A DNA stretch of 57,342 nucleotides from Willaertia magna (lineage: Eukaryota; Heterolobosea; Eutetramitea; Acrasida; Naegleriidae), in contig CADWAF010001267.1 of NCBI GenBank assembly GCA_902984215.1, positions 1 through 57,342 of the forward strand, given 5' to 3'. A program made the position numbers and the translations under genes. The first letter of the stretch is position 1, and every line of letters starts with the position of its first letter. The notes under the pieces are model-generated. The model saw only the letters and a program-made list of their open reading frames with translations. It had not been told where the DNA came from and did not search any database. Of this stretch, positions 11,598 to 20,038 are shown one piece after another.

Positions 11598-13625
11598 TTA
11601 TTTAACGGGTTGACAACTAATCTTCATGTCTATGATTTTGAAACTGGTTTTACCCTCAAATGGCGTGAAAACACACAACAATTTGTTGCTGGTCACTCCT
11701 TGAATTAATTGTATTGTTTGCTCTCCCTCAATATCATCTAAATACCCTTCACCTACCTTTATTTGATTGGGAATGAAACAGCTGTACTTAAACGGACCAC
11801 ATTTGTTTCCTGGCGTTTTAATTTTCAAATTCTTTAAGGTAACAGAACCCTCAAACTCAAAAACCACACTGCTTCCTTCTGTTTTACAAGTTGCTTTGCA
11901 ATTATTGTCACTTTTCTTTTTCAAAGGAATAGATATGTCTACAACTTCTGGTGTTGTTGGACTTTTCTTTTTTACAGTTATTGGATTTTCAATTCCTTTT
12001 TTTTGGATGAAATCCTTTTGTTGTTTTGGTGATAGTACTGAGCTTTTTCTGTTTGATGTGTTCGATGGGGTGGTGGGACGCGTTGGAGATTTAATTCTGT
12101 TGATTGTTGTATTAGTCAACTTAACACTCATTTTTGAATTACTCAAAGTGGGTAATTTAGGATTTAACTGAATGTATTTAGATGGAAATACGACTTTTGG
12201 AAATGCTGCCACCTTTATTCTTTTTACTTCCTTTGGTAGCAGCACTGGCGTTGAGTAAGTCATGGAATTGATATTTGGGGGGCTTCCATCAATAGTATAC
12301 TTGTAAATAACACCAGGTATAACATCAATCTTTAAAGTTCCATCGCTACAATACACTCTGGGAGGATGCAGCTGTTCAGGGGGTTTAAAACTTTTAACCT
12401 TAGAAGCGAATTTGGTGCCCTCGATAGCAATTGCCTTTACTATTGGATAATTTATGTCTATTTCTGCACTGTGTCCCTCTGAATACTTATTATTCAGTAG
12501 GTAAATACCTGGTTCTTCGTATAGTATAGAATTTTCATTTGGTGTAGATCCATCAATAGTCAAGTAATATTTACAATTTACTTTTGGATTAATTATTCTG
12601 AACCTTCTGCTTAAAACATCGTAGTAACCGTCTGGTTCTTCTGTCTCCAGTGGGATTGCAAAGTTTGAAACTTCTGACACATACTTGCATCTTTCCATTG
12701 CTACTACCCTTATAGATTTGATATTATTGGTAATAGGTATTGGTCCTTTATATAATTTCATTCGTTTAAAAACTTTTTCTTCTTCGGTACTATAATAGTA
12801 TTTAATACTTTCGCTGGGGGTAGTTGTTAGTTCAAATAATCTTTCTGTTTGTTGAAAGAAACCTTCAGGAGGCAGAAGTTTTAATATTTCAAAATAACTA
12901 AGCAAATAATTATCTATAGGAGTGACTTCTTTAGTGTTCAAAATTTGAATTAATTGTTCACATACATCATGTACATGGTGTGATTGACTATCAACAATTT
13001 CAATATATTTACTACAATTATAAGATTGAGCTAGTGAAAAAACCTCATCTATAGAAATGTCTCTTCCTCCTTCGTTTACAACACCTATAATTAATACTGG
13101 AACTGTTTGTGAATAGTTTCTCACTTCCTCTAGCATATCTCTTACACAAAGGAATGAGAAAGTGTCATTTACATTGAACATTACAACGAAAACACTGGTT
13201 CCTTCAAAATATACTTGTCTTACTGATTGATTAACTTCCTCACAATCAGGCATCCAAACCTGAACGTGAAACGGTTTGATAGTTCCTAAAGTTATTTCAT
13301 GTGAATGTATAACATAAGGCATGTCTTTTCTATGAGATGTTATTAAAGAAGAATAAAAGTCAAATTTTCCACTATTCTTCTCTGAAAAGAATGTTTGAAG
13401 TTAAAGTTTAATTATTTGTTAAAGCTTACCATCTCCGAGAATAACAATTTTATAAACTTCTGAATTTCCTTCTAAATTTAATTCCTCCCTTTTCATGTCC
13501 ATTGAAAGTCTTCTTCTTTTAAGATATAAATACTCAGCATCCTGTGTACTTAACATTTCATTTGATTCTTGAATAAAATTCATAAACTCTTCCTCATTCA
13601 TGTAGGGAAAGCTTCGTTGCTCCAT
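11598..13625 (-). CDS. Degenerate Ras-like GTPase domain fused to two chitobiase-C-terminal-like (CHB_HEX) domains
   Basis: Two exons: complement(join(11598..13381, 13430..13625)), 659 residues. The 48-bp intron falls inside the would-be P-loop, giving VYKIVILGDEKNSGKF. This has a Ras-like beta1 and a GK pair, but five residues separate G and GK instead of four, and Phe replaces Ser/Thr. The DxxG motif is replaced (QVWMPDCEE) and NKxD is absent (GVVNEGG), although the following SVFVVMFNVND resembles the small-GTPase core. Nucleotide binding or hydrolysis is therefore doubtful. Residues ~315-400 and ~405-475 each carry a CHB_HEX-type motif (YLTIDGSTPNENS; YTIDGSPPNINS). After a basic Ser/Thr/Pro linker, residues ~555-659 look like another beta-sandwich (FEFEGSVTLKNLKI). 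No signal peptide. Function unknown; likely a scaffold. It diverges from the THOC7-like gene across 65 bp. Confidence 0.82.
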
Positions 13626-13690
13626 TTTTTGAAGTTAACAAACCTTAATACCAAACGCTCTTTGTAATTTAAAATTTTTAGCGGTAAAAA

Positions 13691-14191
13691 ATGAAAAGAA
13701 TTAATTTAGAGAGTAGCCAACAAATTTTAGATCGGATCATAGAGTTAGAGTCTGCAATTAAGAAGAATGAATTGTCTGTAGAAGAAGTTGAAAGAATGAA
13801 AGAAGAATGCATAGCTTTAATTGAAAATTATCAATATAATACAATGAATCATATAATATATTCCGATACAACTAATGGTGAAATAACGATACAACAATTG
13901 CAAAATAAAATTACAAATTATCAAGAAGTAGAATTACCTAAGTTAAATAAAGAATTACAAGTAGAAAAGAAATATAAAGAATTTAAAGAAGAATATAATA
14001 CTATATCGGAGCATTTACTAGAAAAACCTTCTACTATAGAATTGTTACAAAATTATAATCAATCTGTAGAGGCATTACAGAAATTAGAAGATACATACCG
14101 TGAAAATCAAAGAAAAATAGAATATTATGAAAAACAAATGCAATTATTATTTAAAACAACAAATGATTTATTAGATTATAATTTTAAATAA
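13691..14191 (+). CDS. THOC7: THOC7-like coiled-coil protein (THO/TREX subunit candidate)
   Basis: Single exon, 166 residues, almost wholly coiled coil. The middle resembles animal THOC7: a basic KKYKEFKEEYNTISEHLLEKP corresponds in position and pattern to KNRQEYDALAKVIQHHP, followed by a spaced Leu series and QMQLLFKTTNDL against QFHVLLSTIHEL. THOC7 is a small subunit of the THO complex, which couples transcription to mRNA export. The pattern match is by eye, and generic coiled-coil similarity could mislead, so this is a moderate call. It has a very short (65 bp) divergent promoter shared with the pseudo-GTPase gene. The stop is followed by ATTGTAAAA. Confidence 0.55.
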   Translation: MKRINLESSQQILDRIIELESAIKKNELSVEEVERMKEECIALIENYQYNTMNHIIYSDTTNGEITIQQLQNKITNYQEVELPKLNKELQVEKKYKEFKEEYNTISEHLLEKPSTIELLQNYNQSVEALQKLEDTYRENQRKIEYYEKQMQLLFKTTNDLLDYNFK

Positions 14192-14337
14192 TTGTAAAAT
14201 ATATCAATAACTGCACCAATATCTTATTTATTCAACAATAAAACTTTAAAAGGCACTGTGTGAATTATGAACGTCGCTGGCTGTCTATTTATTTTAGTCA
14301 CTATGGTTTTGGATGTGATAATTGAAAGCCAAAAAAA

Positions 14338-14621
14338 ATGATGAAAGAAGAGATACAGAATAACTGGATTTATAAATGGATGAAAGTCAAAGTTTCCGAT
14401 GAAAGAATATTAATTGGAAAATTTATTTGTGTAGATGACAAATGTAATATTATACTAAGAGAAGTATGTAACTAATATAATTTATTGAAAGTTAAAACCA
14501 AATTAAAAAGACTACAGAATATAGGCCTAGACCTTACGACCAAGAATATGATGAGAGAAAAATTGGACTTGTTATGGTTCCCGGTAATCATATAACAAAT
14601 GTTTGTATTTCTACGAAATAA
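14338..14621 (+). CDS. NAA38: NAA38/LSMD1-type Sm-fold protein, two exons
   Basis: A small spliced gene found by reading the sequence: join(14338..14463, 14511..14621), 78 residues. Exon 1 encodes an Sm1-like motif (WMKVKVSDERILIGKFICVD, then DKCNIILRE). A GTATGT donor at 14464 and an AG at 14509-14510 remove 47 bp. Exon 2 supplies the Sm2 half, ERKIGLVMVPGNHITNVCI. The pairing of CVDDKCNIIL with LVMVPGNHI closely resembles human NAA38 (CTDRDCNVIL, LAMVPGHHI). In animals NAA38 is the auxiliary subunit of the NatC N-terminal acetyltransferase; generic LSm proteins are the alternative. Start: the first of two tandem ATGs after an A-run. It lies between THOC7 and acetyl-CoA synthetase on the same strand. 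Confidence 0.85.
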
Positions 14622-14876
14622 AACAGTTTTCACCAATCCGCACACTTTCCAAAAGGACAATAAACTAATGATCAACAACAATACACTCGTGATTAATACT
14701 TCAAATAGTGAAGGATCGTTATTGTAGCTTTTGCGAAAGTAGTGTTGAATTGAGAAATTTTTAAATTTCGCTTCCAAACTGTTATCCAATATGAAATACC
14801 AATTACAAAAAAAATATTAGAAAGTATTTTCCTCTAATATTGAATTCTCCTTACTCATTGTTTTTTTAAAAGTAAA

Positions 14877-16961
14877 ATGGACAATAACCCAACTACAAGT
14901 ACTTGCCAAGCCTGCAAATTGGTACATCCTCTTCCTCACGTACAACAAAAAGCATGGATTTCATCATGGGAACAATACCTTGAAACATACAAAGAAAGTA
15001 TTGCAAGACCAAGGGAATATTGGGCTAAAATTGCTCAAGAAAACTTTTATTGGAAAGAAACCAACTGGAATGTTGAAACAGATCCATCAAGTGTTTTAGA
15101 TTTTAACTTAGATTTAAGAAAAGGAAAGGTTTATATTGAGTGGTTTAAAAACGCCATTACTAATGTATGTTACAATGCAGTTGATAGACATGTGTTAAAT
15201 GGTAACGGAGATAGAGTAGCATTCTACTGGGAAGGTAATGATGTAAATGATAAACACTTCTCAATGACATACAAAGAATTATTGAAACAAGTTTGTAAAT
15301 TTGCTAATGTGTTAAAATCTTTAGGCGTTAAGAAAGGAGATAGAGTTGCTTTATATTTACCTATGGTTATGGAATTAATTGTTGCAACATTAGCCTGTGC
15401 ACGTATCGGAGCAATACACTCTGTTGTTTTCGGAGGATTTTCAAGTGAAAGTTTAGCATCTAGATTAATTGACTCCCAAGCTAAAGTAATAATTACAGCT
15501 GATGGTGGTATAAGAGGAGAGAAATTTATTCACTTGAAGGATGCTGTAGATGAGGCAATTGAACATCATTGTTCGGAACAAGGTTTTACAGTAGAGAAAG
15601 TTATTGTTGTGAATAGATTAAATAATCAAATTAAAATTAAATGGAATAGTGGAAGAGATGTTTGGTATAATGATTTAATGACTAATGTAAGCGAAGAATG
15701 TGAAGTTGAATGGATGAAGGGAGAAGATCCTTTATTTATGTTGTATACCAGTGGTAGTACAGGAAAACCTAAGGGTTTATTACATACAACTGCAGGTTAT
15801 ATGATTTACACTGCAACAACGTTTAAATATGTTTTTGATTATCATCCAGAAGATGTTTATTGGTGTGGTGCTGATATAGGTTGGATTACTGGTCATAGTT
15901 ACGTAATTTACGGACCTCTCTGTAATGGTGCAACAAGTGTTGTTTTTGAAGGTATCCCAACACATCCAACCCCTCATCGTTATTGGCAAATTGTAGATAA
16001 ATATAAGGTTACACAATTTTACACTGCCCCAACTTTAATTAGAACTTTAATGAAATTAGGAGACAAATATGTAAAAGAGGGAAGCAGTAGATCTACCTTA
16101 AGAATTATGGGTAGTGTTGGTGAACCAATTAATCCTGAAGCATGGCTTTGGTATTTTAATGTTGTTGGTAATTCAAATGCCGTAGTTGTTGATACTTTCT
16201 GGCAAACTGAATCTGGTGGTCACCTTATCACTCCTTTACCTGGTGCTACTAGTTGTAAACCTGGCTCAGCCACATTCCCATTCTTTGGTATTAAACCAAC
16301 AATATTACATCCAACAGGCGACAATAATGAGGATGGCTCTGGTGGTTGTGACTCAACTGAAATGGAAGGGGAATGTGAAGGTTATTTAGCAATTTCCTTC
16401 CCATGGCCTGGTATGGCAAGAACAATCTATGGTGACCACGATAGATTTGAAAAAACTTATTATGGAATTATACCAGGTCACTACATGACTGGAGATGGTG
16501 TAAGAAGAGACAAGGATGGATATTTATGGTTGACCGGTCGTGTTGATGATGTTTTGAACGTTAGTGGACACCGTTTGGGTACTGCTGAATTAGAAAGTGC
16601 ATTTGTAGCACATGAAACTGTTGCAGAAGCTGCAGTTGTTCCTTGTCCACATGACGTTAAGGGACATGGTATTTATTGTTATGTTGTGTTAAAAGACCAC
16701 GTTGATATTTCAACTAAGGAAAAGAAAGACCAACTTACTCACACCTTAAAGCATTGGATTAGACATGAAATTGGTCCTATTGCAACACCAGATTATATTC
16801 ACTTTGCAGAAAAGGGATTGCCAAAGACAAGATCTGGAAAGATTATGAGACGTATTTTACGTAAAATTGCTGAAGGATCTGAATCTTCATTGGGTGACAC
16901 TTCAACCCTTGCAGAACCAAGCGTGGTTGACTTTTTAATCCAAACTAGAGTTGTTCATTAA
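14877..16961 (+). CDS. ACSS: Acetyl-CoA synthetase (AMP-forming)
   Basis: Single exon, 694 residues, a little longer than the usual ~650. Adenylate-forming enzyme motifs are in order: YTSGSTGKPKG (A3), a long ACS-type middle region with CGADIGWITGHSYV, DTFWQTESGGH (A5), MTGDGVRRDKDGYLWLTGR (A7/A8), VSGHRLGTAELESAF, and the C-terminal catalytic lysine in KTRSGKIMRR. These are specific to acetyl-CoA synthetase over longer-chain ligases. It makes acetyl-CoA from acetate, ATP and CoA. No obvious presequence, so cytosolic or nuclear is likely. The N-terminal ~45 residues hold a CxxC-like piece (TCQACKLVHPL) before the conserved start. Codons here are richer in G/C than in its neighbours, as expected for a highly expressed gene. 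It is the last gene before the AT desert. Confidence 0.97.
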   Translation: MDNNPTTSTCQACKLVHPLPHVQQKAWISSWEQYLETYKESIARPREYWAKIAQENFYWKETNWNVETDPSSVLDFNLDLRKGKVYIEWFKNAITNVCYNAVDRHVLNGNGDRVAFYWEGNDVNDKHFSMTYKELLKQVCKFANVLKSLGVKKGDRVALYLPMVMELIVATLACARIGAIHSVVFGGFSSESLASRLIDSQAKVIITADGGIRGEKFIHLKDAVDEAIEHHCSEQGFTVEKVIVVNRLNNQIKIKWNSGRDVWYNDLMTNVSEECEVEWMKGEDPLFMLYTSGSTGKPKGLLHTTAGYMIYTATTFKYVFDYHPEDVYWCGADIGWITGHSYVIYGPLCNGATSVVFEGIPTHPTPHRYWQIVDKYKVTQFYTAPTLIRTLMKLGDKYVKEGSSRSTLRIMGSVGEPINPEAWLWYFNVVGNSNAVVVDTFWQTESGGHLITPLPGATSCKPGSATFPFFGIKPTILHPTGDNNEDGSGGCDSTEMEGECEGYLAISFPWPGMARTIYGDHDRFEKTYYGIIPGHYMTGDGVRRDKDGYLWLTGRVDDVLNVSGHRLGTAELESAFVAHETVAEAAVVPCPHDVKGHGIYCYVVLKDHVDISTKEKKDQLTHTLKHWIRHEIGPIATPDYIHFAEKGLPKTRSGKIMRRILRKIAEGSESSLGDTSTLAEPSVVDFLIQTRVVH

Positions 16962-18938
16962 ACAATAAAATTTTGCCTCTATTTACCAATTATTTAAGAC
17001 TTTCAAATACCAGCACGATCGTTCAAGTAATAATTCACGTGAATGTTTTTTGTAATAGAATATTTCTATAACGTTAAAATTTCAATAAATACATTATTTC
17101 CATAATTTTTTCTATTATTTTTACTTTTGTTCATGTGTTTTTTATTGTGCTATATGAGATATTCAAATTTTTTTGTTAAAAATTAATTTTATTTTCATTA
17201 ATTTCATCTAATTTTTCTTCCTCCAAAACATTTTCTTCTATAAATATATTTCTATAAAATCTTCATCACTAACTATCTTTTAATAGTTCTTTATTATTAA
17301 TAAATATAAGTTTAAGTCATTTTTTATATCTTGTGATTCATAAATTTAAGATTTATTATTAATTATTAATTTAGTTTTAATATTAACAATTAAATTATAA
17401 TAATCTTTGTTCTTTATTAAAAAATTAAAATCAAATATATTAAATAAAATAATATTTAATTAGAGAATTTACATTATTATTTTATATTAAAAATTTTATT
17501 TTTTCATTTTAGTAGTTCTATAGTTTTTTAAAGAAAAATAAATAAAAGTTTTTTTACAAAATTTGTAAAATCAATATAAATTATATTATTAACAATATTC
17601 TTTTAAAAAAATTTTTTCTTACAATCTAAAAATTCTTCACTTAGATAATAGATCATAAATAATAATAAAAAAAACATTGTTTTCTAATATAAAGAACATA
17701 AATATTTTAAAAAGTTCAAACTAAAATAATAAAAAAACTTTATTAAACTAAAACTCATAATATAACACCTTAGATTACAAAAAATTTTTTATTTATAACT
17801 TATTAAAACTAATAAAAAATAATTATTCTTTGATTTATATATTTTTTACTTAAAACTAAATTATTTTTCACTTCATCAATCACAAAAAAAAAACAAAAAA
17901 TAGTATAAATTTATATTAATTTTATTATTGTTACAAAAAATTATTTTTGTTTAAATAAAATATTTTTAATATTTCTTTAATTTTTTTACTTATTTTTATT
18001 AATAAAATACTTATAATTATTGTCAATCTATTTATTAATTAAGTCATCTAAATTTTTAGATATAATTTTTTTAATAATAATTACTTTTTCTACTTTATCA
18101 TTAATTACTAAAAACTAAGATAATTTTTAAAATAAATTAATATTTATAAGTTATTTTTTTAATTTTTTATGTATTTATTATAATTTTTTTTAATATAAAT
18201 AATATTTATATCATTTAACTATAAATAATGTCTATTAATAATATGAAAAAATTTAAAAACATTATATAAATTATGATTTTTTATTGATTTATTTTTGTAA
18301 TATTTATAAAATTTATTAATATATAAAAAGATTTTAATAAGTTTTGAAGAAAAGTAAATTATAAATTTGTTATATAAGATTTTTAAATTTTCTGTTAAAT
18401 ATTTATTATTTTTAAACAAATCAAAGCTAATAAATAATAAAAAAATAATAGTCATTAATAAAAAATAAAAAAATAAAAAAATAAAAATTTATAATAATAA
18501 TAATTAATTAATCACTAAAAGTTACAAAGACTGTTTTAATATAATTAAGTTATTATAGTTAAAAAAAAATATAAAATATTTACAAAATAATAGACTTAAT
18601 ATTAATATTAATAATCTAATTAAAAAATACTAAAAAAATATTAGTTTTTAAATAAAATATATTAATATTTAAACAAATTTTTAATTTAAATTTATTAACA
18701 ACTTCAATATTTTTATAATTAATAGAACCAGCTATTAATAAAATAGAGTATATTATAAATATATATAATTATTCTAAATTTTTTAGAAATTATTTAAAAA
18801 GAATTGATGGTTGTAAATTTAAATAATAATATTATTAATTATAAAAATAAATATAATAATCATTTTAATATTGTAATTATTATTTATTATAATAAAAATT
18901 TCAAAAAAGTATCAAAATTGTTAAATAAGTTAAATTTA

Positions 18939-18975
18939 AATATTATTATATATAGACTATATATATAATAATATT
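18939..18975. repeat. 16-bp perfect inverted repeat in the AT desert
   Basis: Arms AATATTATTATATATA (18939-18954) and its exact reverse complement (18960-18975) flank a 5-base spacer containing the only G and C in the element. It could form a cruciform. In such AT-rich sequence some palindromes are expected by chance. Confidence 0.6.
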
Positions 18976-19011
18976 GTTAAATGAGAATTTATTGTTTTTA
19001 ATATTTTTATT

Positions 19012-19046
19012 AAATAAAAAAAGTATAAAGTTATACTTTTTTATTT
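19012..19046. repeat. Imperfect inverted repeat in the AT desert
   Basis: The core AGTATAAAGTTATACT is flanked by A- and T-runs that extend the stem to about 14 bp with a one-base bulge. It looks like a stem-loop but may be a product of composition. Confidence 0.4.
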
Positions 19047-19786
19047 GATTTTTAAATTTATAAAAATAGTATAAATTTATAGTTTTTTAATATTTTTTAT
19101 ATTATTTACAATATTTTGTAATTTAAATAATAATTAATATTTATAATATTTAAACTTATCTAAAATCATATTTTTAAAAAATTTCAAAAAAAATTATTTT
19201 AAAATTATTTTAAAAGGCATTTTATTAAAGTTTTTTTTGTTTTATTTTTGTTTAAAATAAAGAAAATTGTATATAATTTTTTTTTGTTATTATAAAATTA
19301 TTAAAAAATAATTATTTTAATTTTTTTTTATTAATTATAGTAATAATTTTATTTATTTTATATCTTTTTATTATTTTAATTTTTTTTATTTTATAAAATT
19401 ATTAATACTTAAATTCATTTTATATTTTATTACTTATTTTTATTTATTTTTTATAAATAATTTATATTATTTTAAAATTTATATTTATTATAAAAAATGT
19501 ATATTTTTTTAAAATTTATTAATTTTTTTGTTTATTTAAATATAAAAATTTAAATTGTACTATATTTTTAAGAATTTATTTTAAAAAAAAAATAATTTAA
19601 TTTTTATTTATTATAAAAGATTATAAAATTTTTTAAAAATATTTAAATATTTATATTATATATTAAAAAATAATTTAAAATAAATATTAATTTTAACTCA
19701 ATTTTTAATAAATTTAAAAATATCAAAAAAATTTATTCATTTTTAATTCTTTTATACTTTTAAAAAAATAAAATTGAAAGAGATTA

Positions 19787-19892
19787 TTTTATCATGATGG
19801 AAGTTCAATATATTATATCGACTAGTAGACTTTTTTGTTAGGTTCCGACTCGGAAAGTAGACTCGACTTTTTGAACTTCCACCATTATGAAA
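19787..19892. other. GC-richer long hairpin at the edge of the AT desert (candidate structured RNA or MITE-like element)
   Basis: Directly at the right edge of the AT-rich core, composition rises sharply for ~100 bp. GGAAGTTCAA (19799-19808) pairs perfectly with TTGAACTTCC (19871-19880). The stem extends outwards to about 19787/19892 with two mismatches and a G-U pair, making ~20 bp paired. Inside, TTCCG-ACT-CGGAA (19843-19855) forms a second perfect hairpin, and AGTAGACT occurs twice (19825 and 19857 areas). A U-run (19831-19836) would be unpaired, loosely like an Sm site but without the exact consensus. It is not a tRNA that I can fold and no known RNA family is recognised. The strand is undecided. 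Confidence 0.5.
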
Positions 19893-20038
19893 AAACTTAA
19901 AGTCTTTAAAGTTTTTTACAAATTTAAATAAATAGCTCTATTGTAAAGGACAATCGATTGCTTTAAAAACAACCATTAAAAATTTTAACAAAAAACTATA
20001 ATGTACAAATTCACAAGCTTAGTATTTCACAAAGCAAA

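Larger units (their letters stand above)
16962..20038. other. 3.1-kb gene desert with an extremely AT-rich core (candidate centromere-like region)
   Basis: A gap of about 3.1 kb between two converging genes, in a window where most gaps are under 500 bp. From ~17,340 to ~19,790 the sequence is nearly pure A/T: sampled 60-base lines hold between one and seven G/C bases, and 19,441-19,500 holds a single G. Long A and T runs, short AT palindromes and TAA/TTA tracts dominate, without a clean tandem array. The one ORF of note (18219-18455, minus, Lys/Asn/Ile/Tyr-rich) is what this composition gives by chance. Short, highly AT-rich gene-free blocks mark centromeres in Plasmodium; replication origins or AT isochores are alternatives. 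No rRNA or tRNA seen. Confidence 0.6.

Noticed and set aside
14472..14789. 105-codon minus-strand frame with a hydrophobic stretch (LITSVLLLIISLL) opposite the NAA38 3' exon
   Set aside because: Its first codon is TTG, not ATG. The in-frame ATG further upstream is separated by a stop with no workable splice pair. It overlaps a well-supported coding exon on the other strand.
18219..18455. 78-codon minus-strand ORF in the AT desert
   Set aside because: Composed of Lys, Asn, Ile, Phe and Tyr as expected from near-pure AT sequence; no domain and no codon bias like neighbours.
19787..19892. tRNA or snRNA identity for the hairpin
   Set aside because: No cloverleaf or TTCGA arm can be folded, and the U-run does not meet the Sm-site consensus; kept only as an unassigned structured element.
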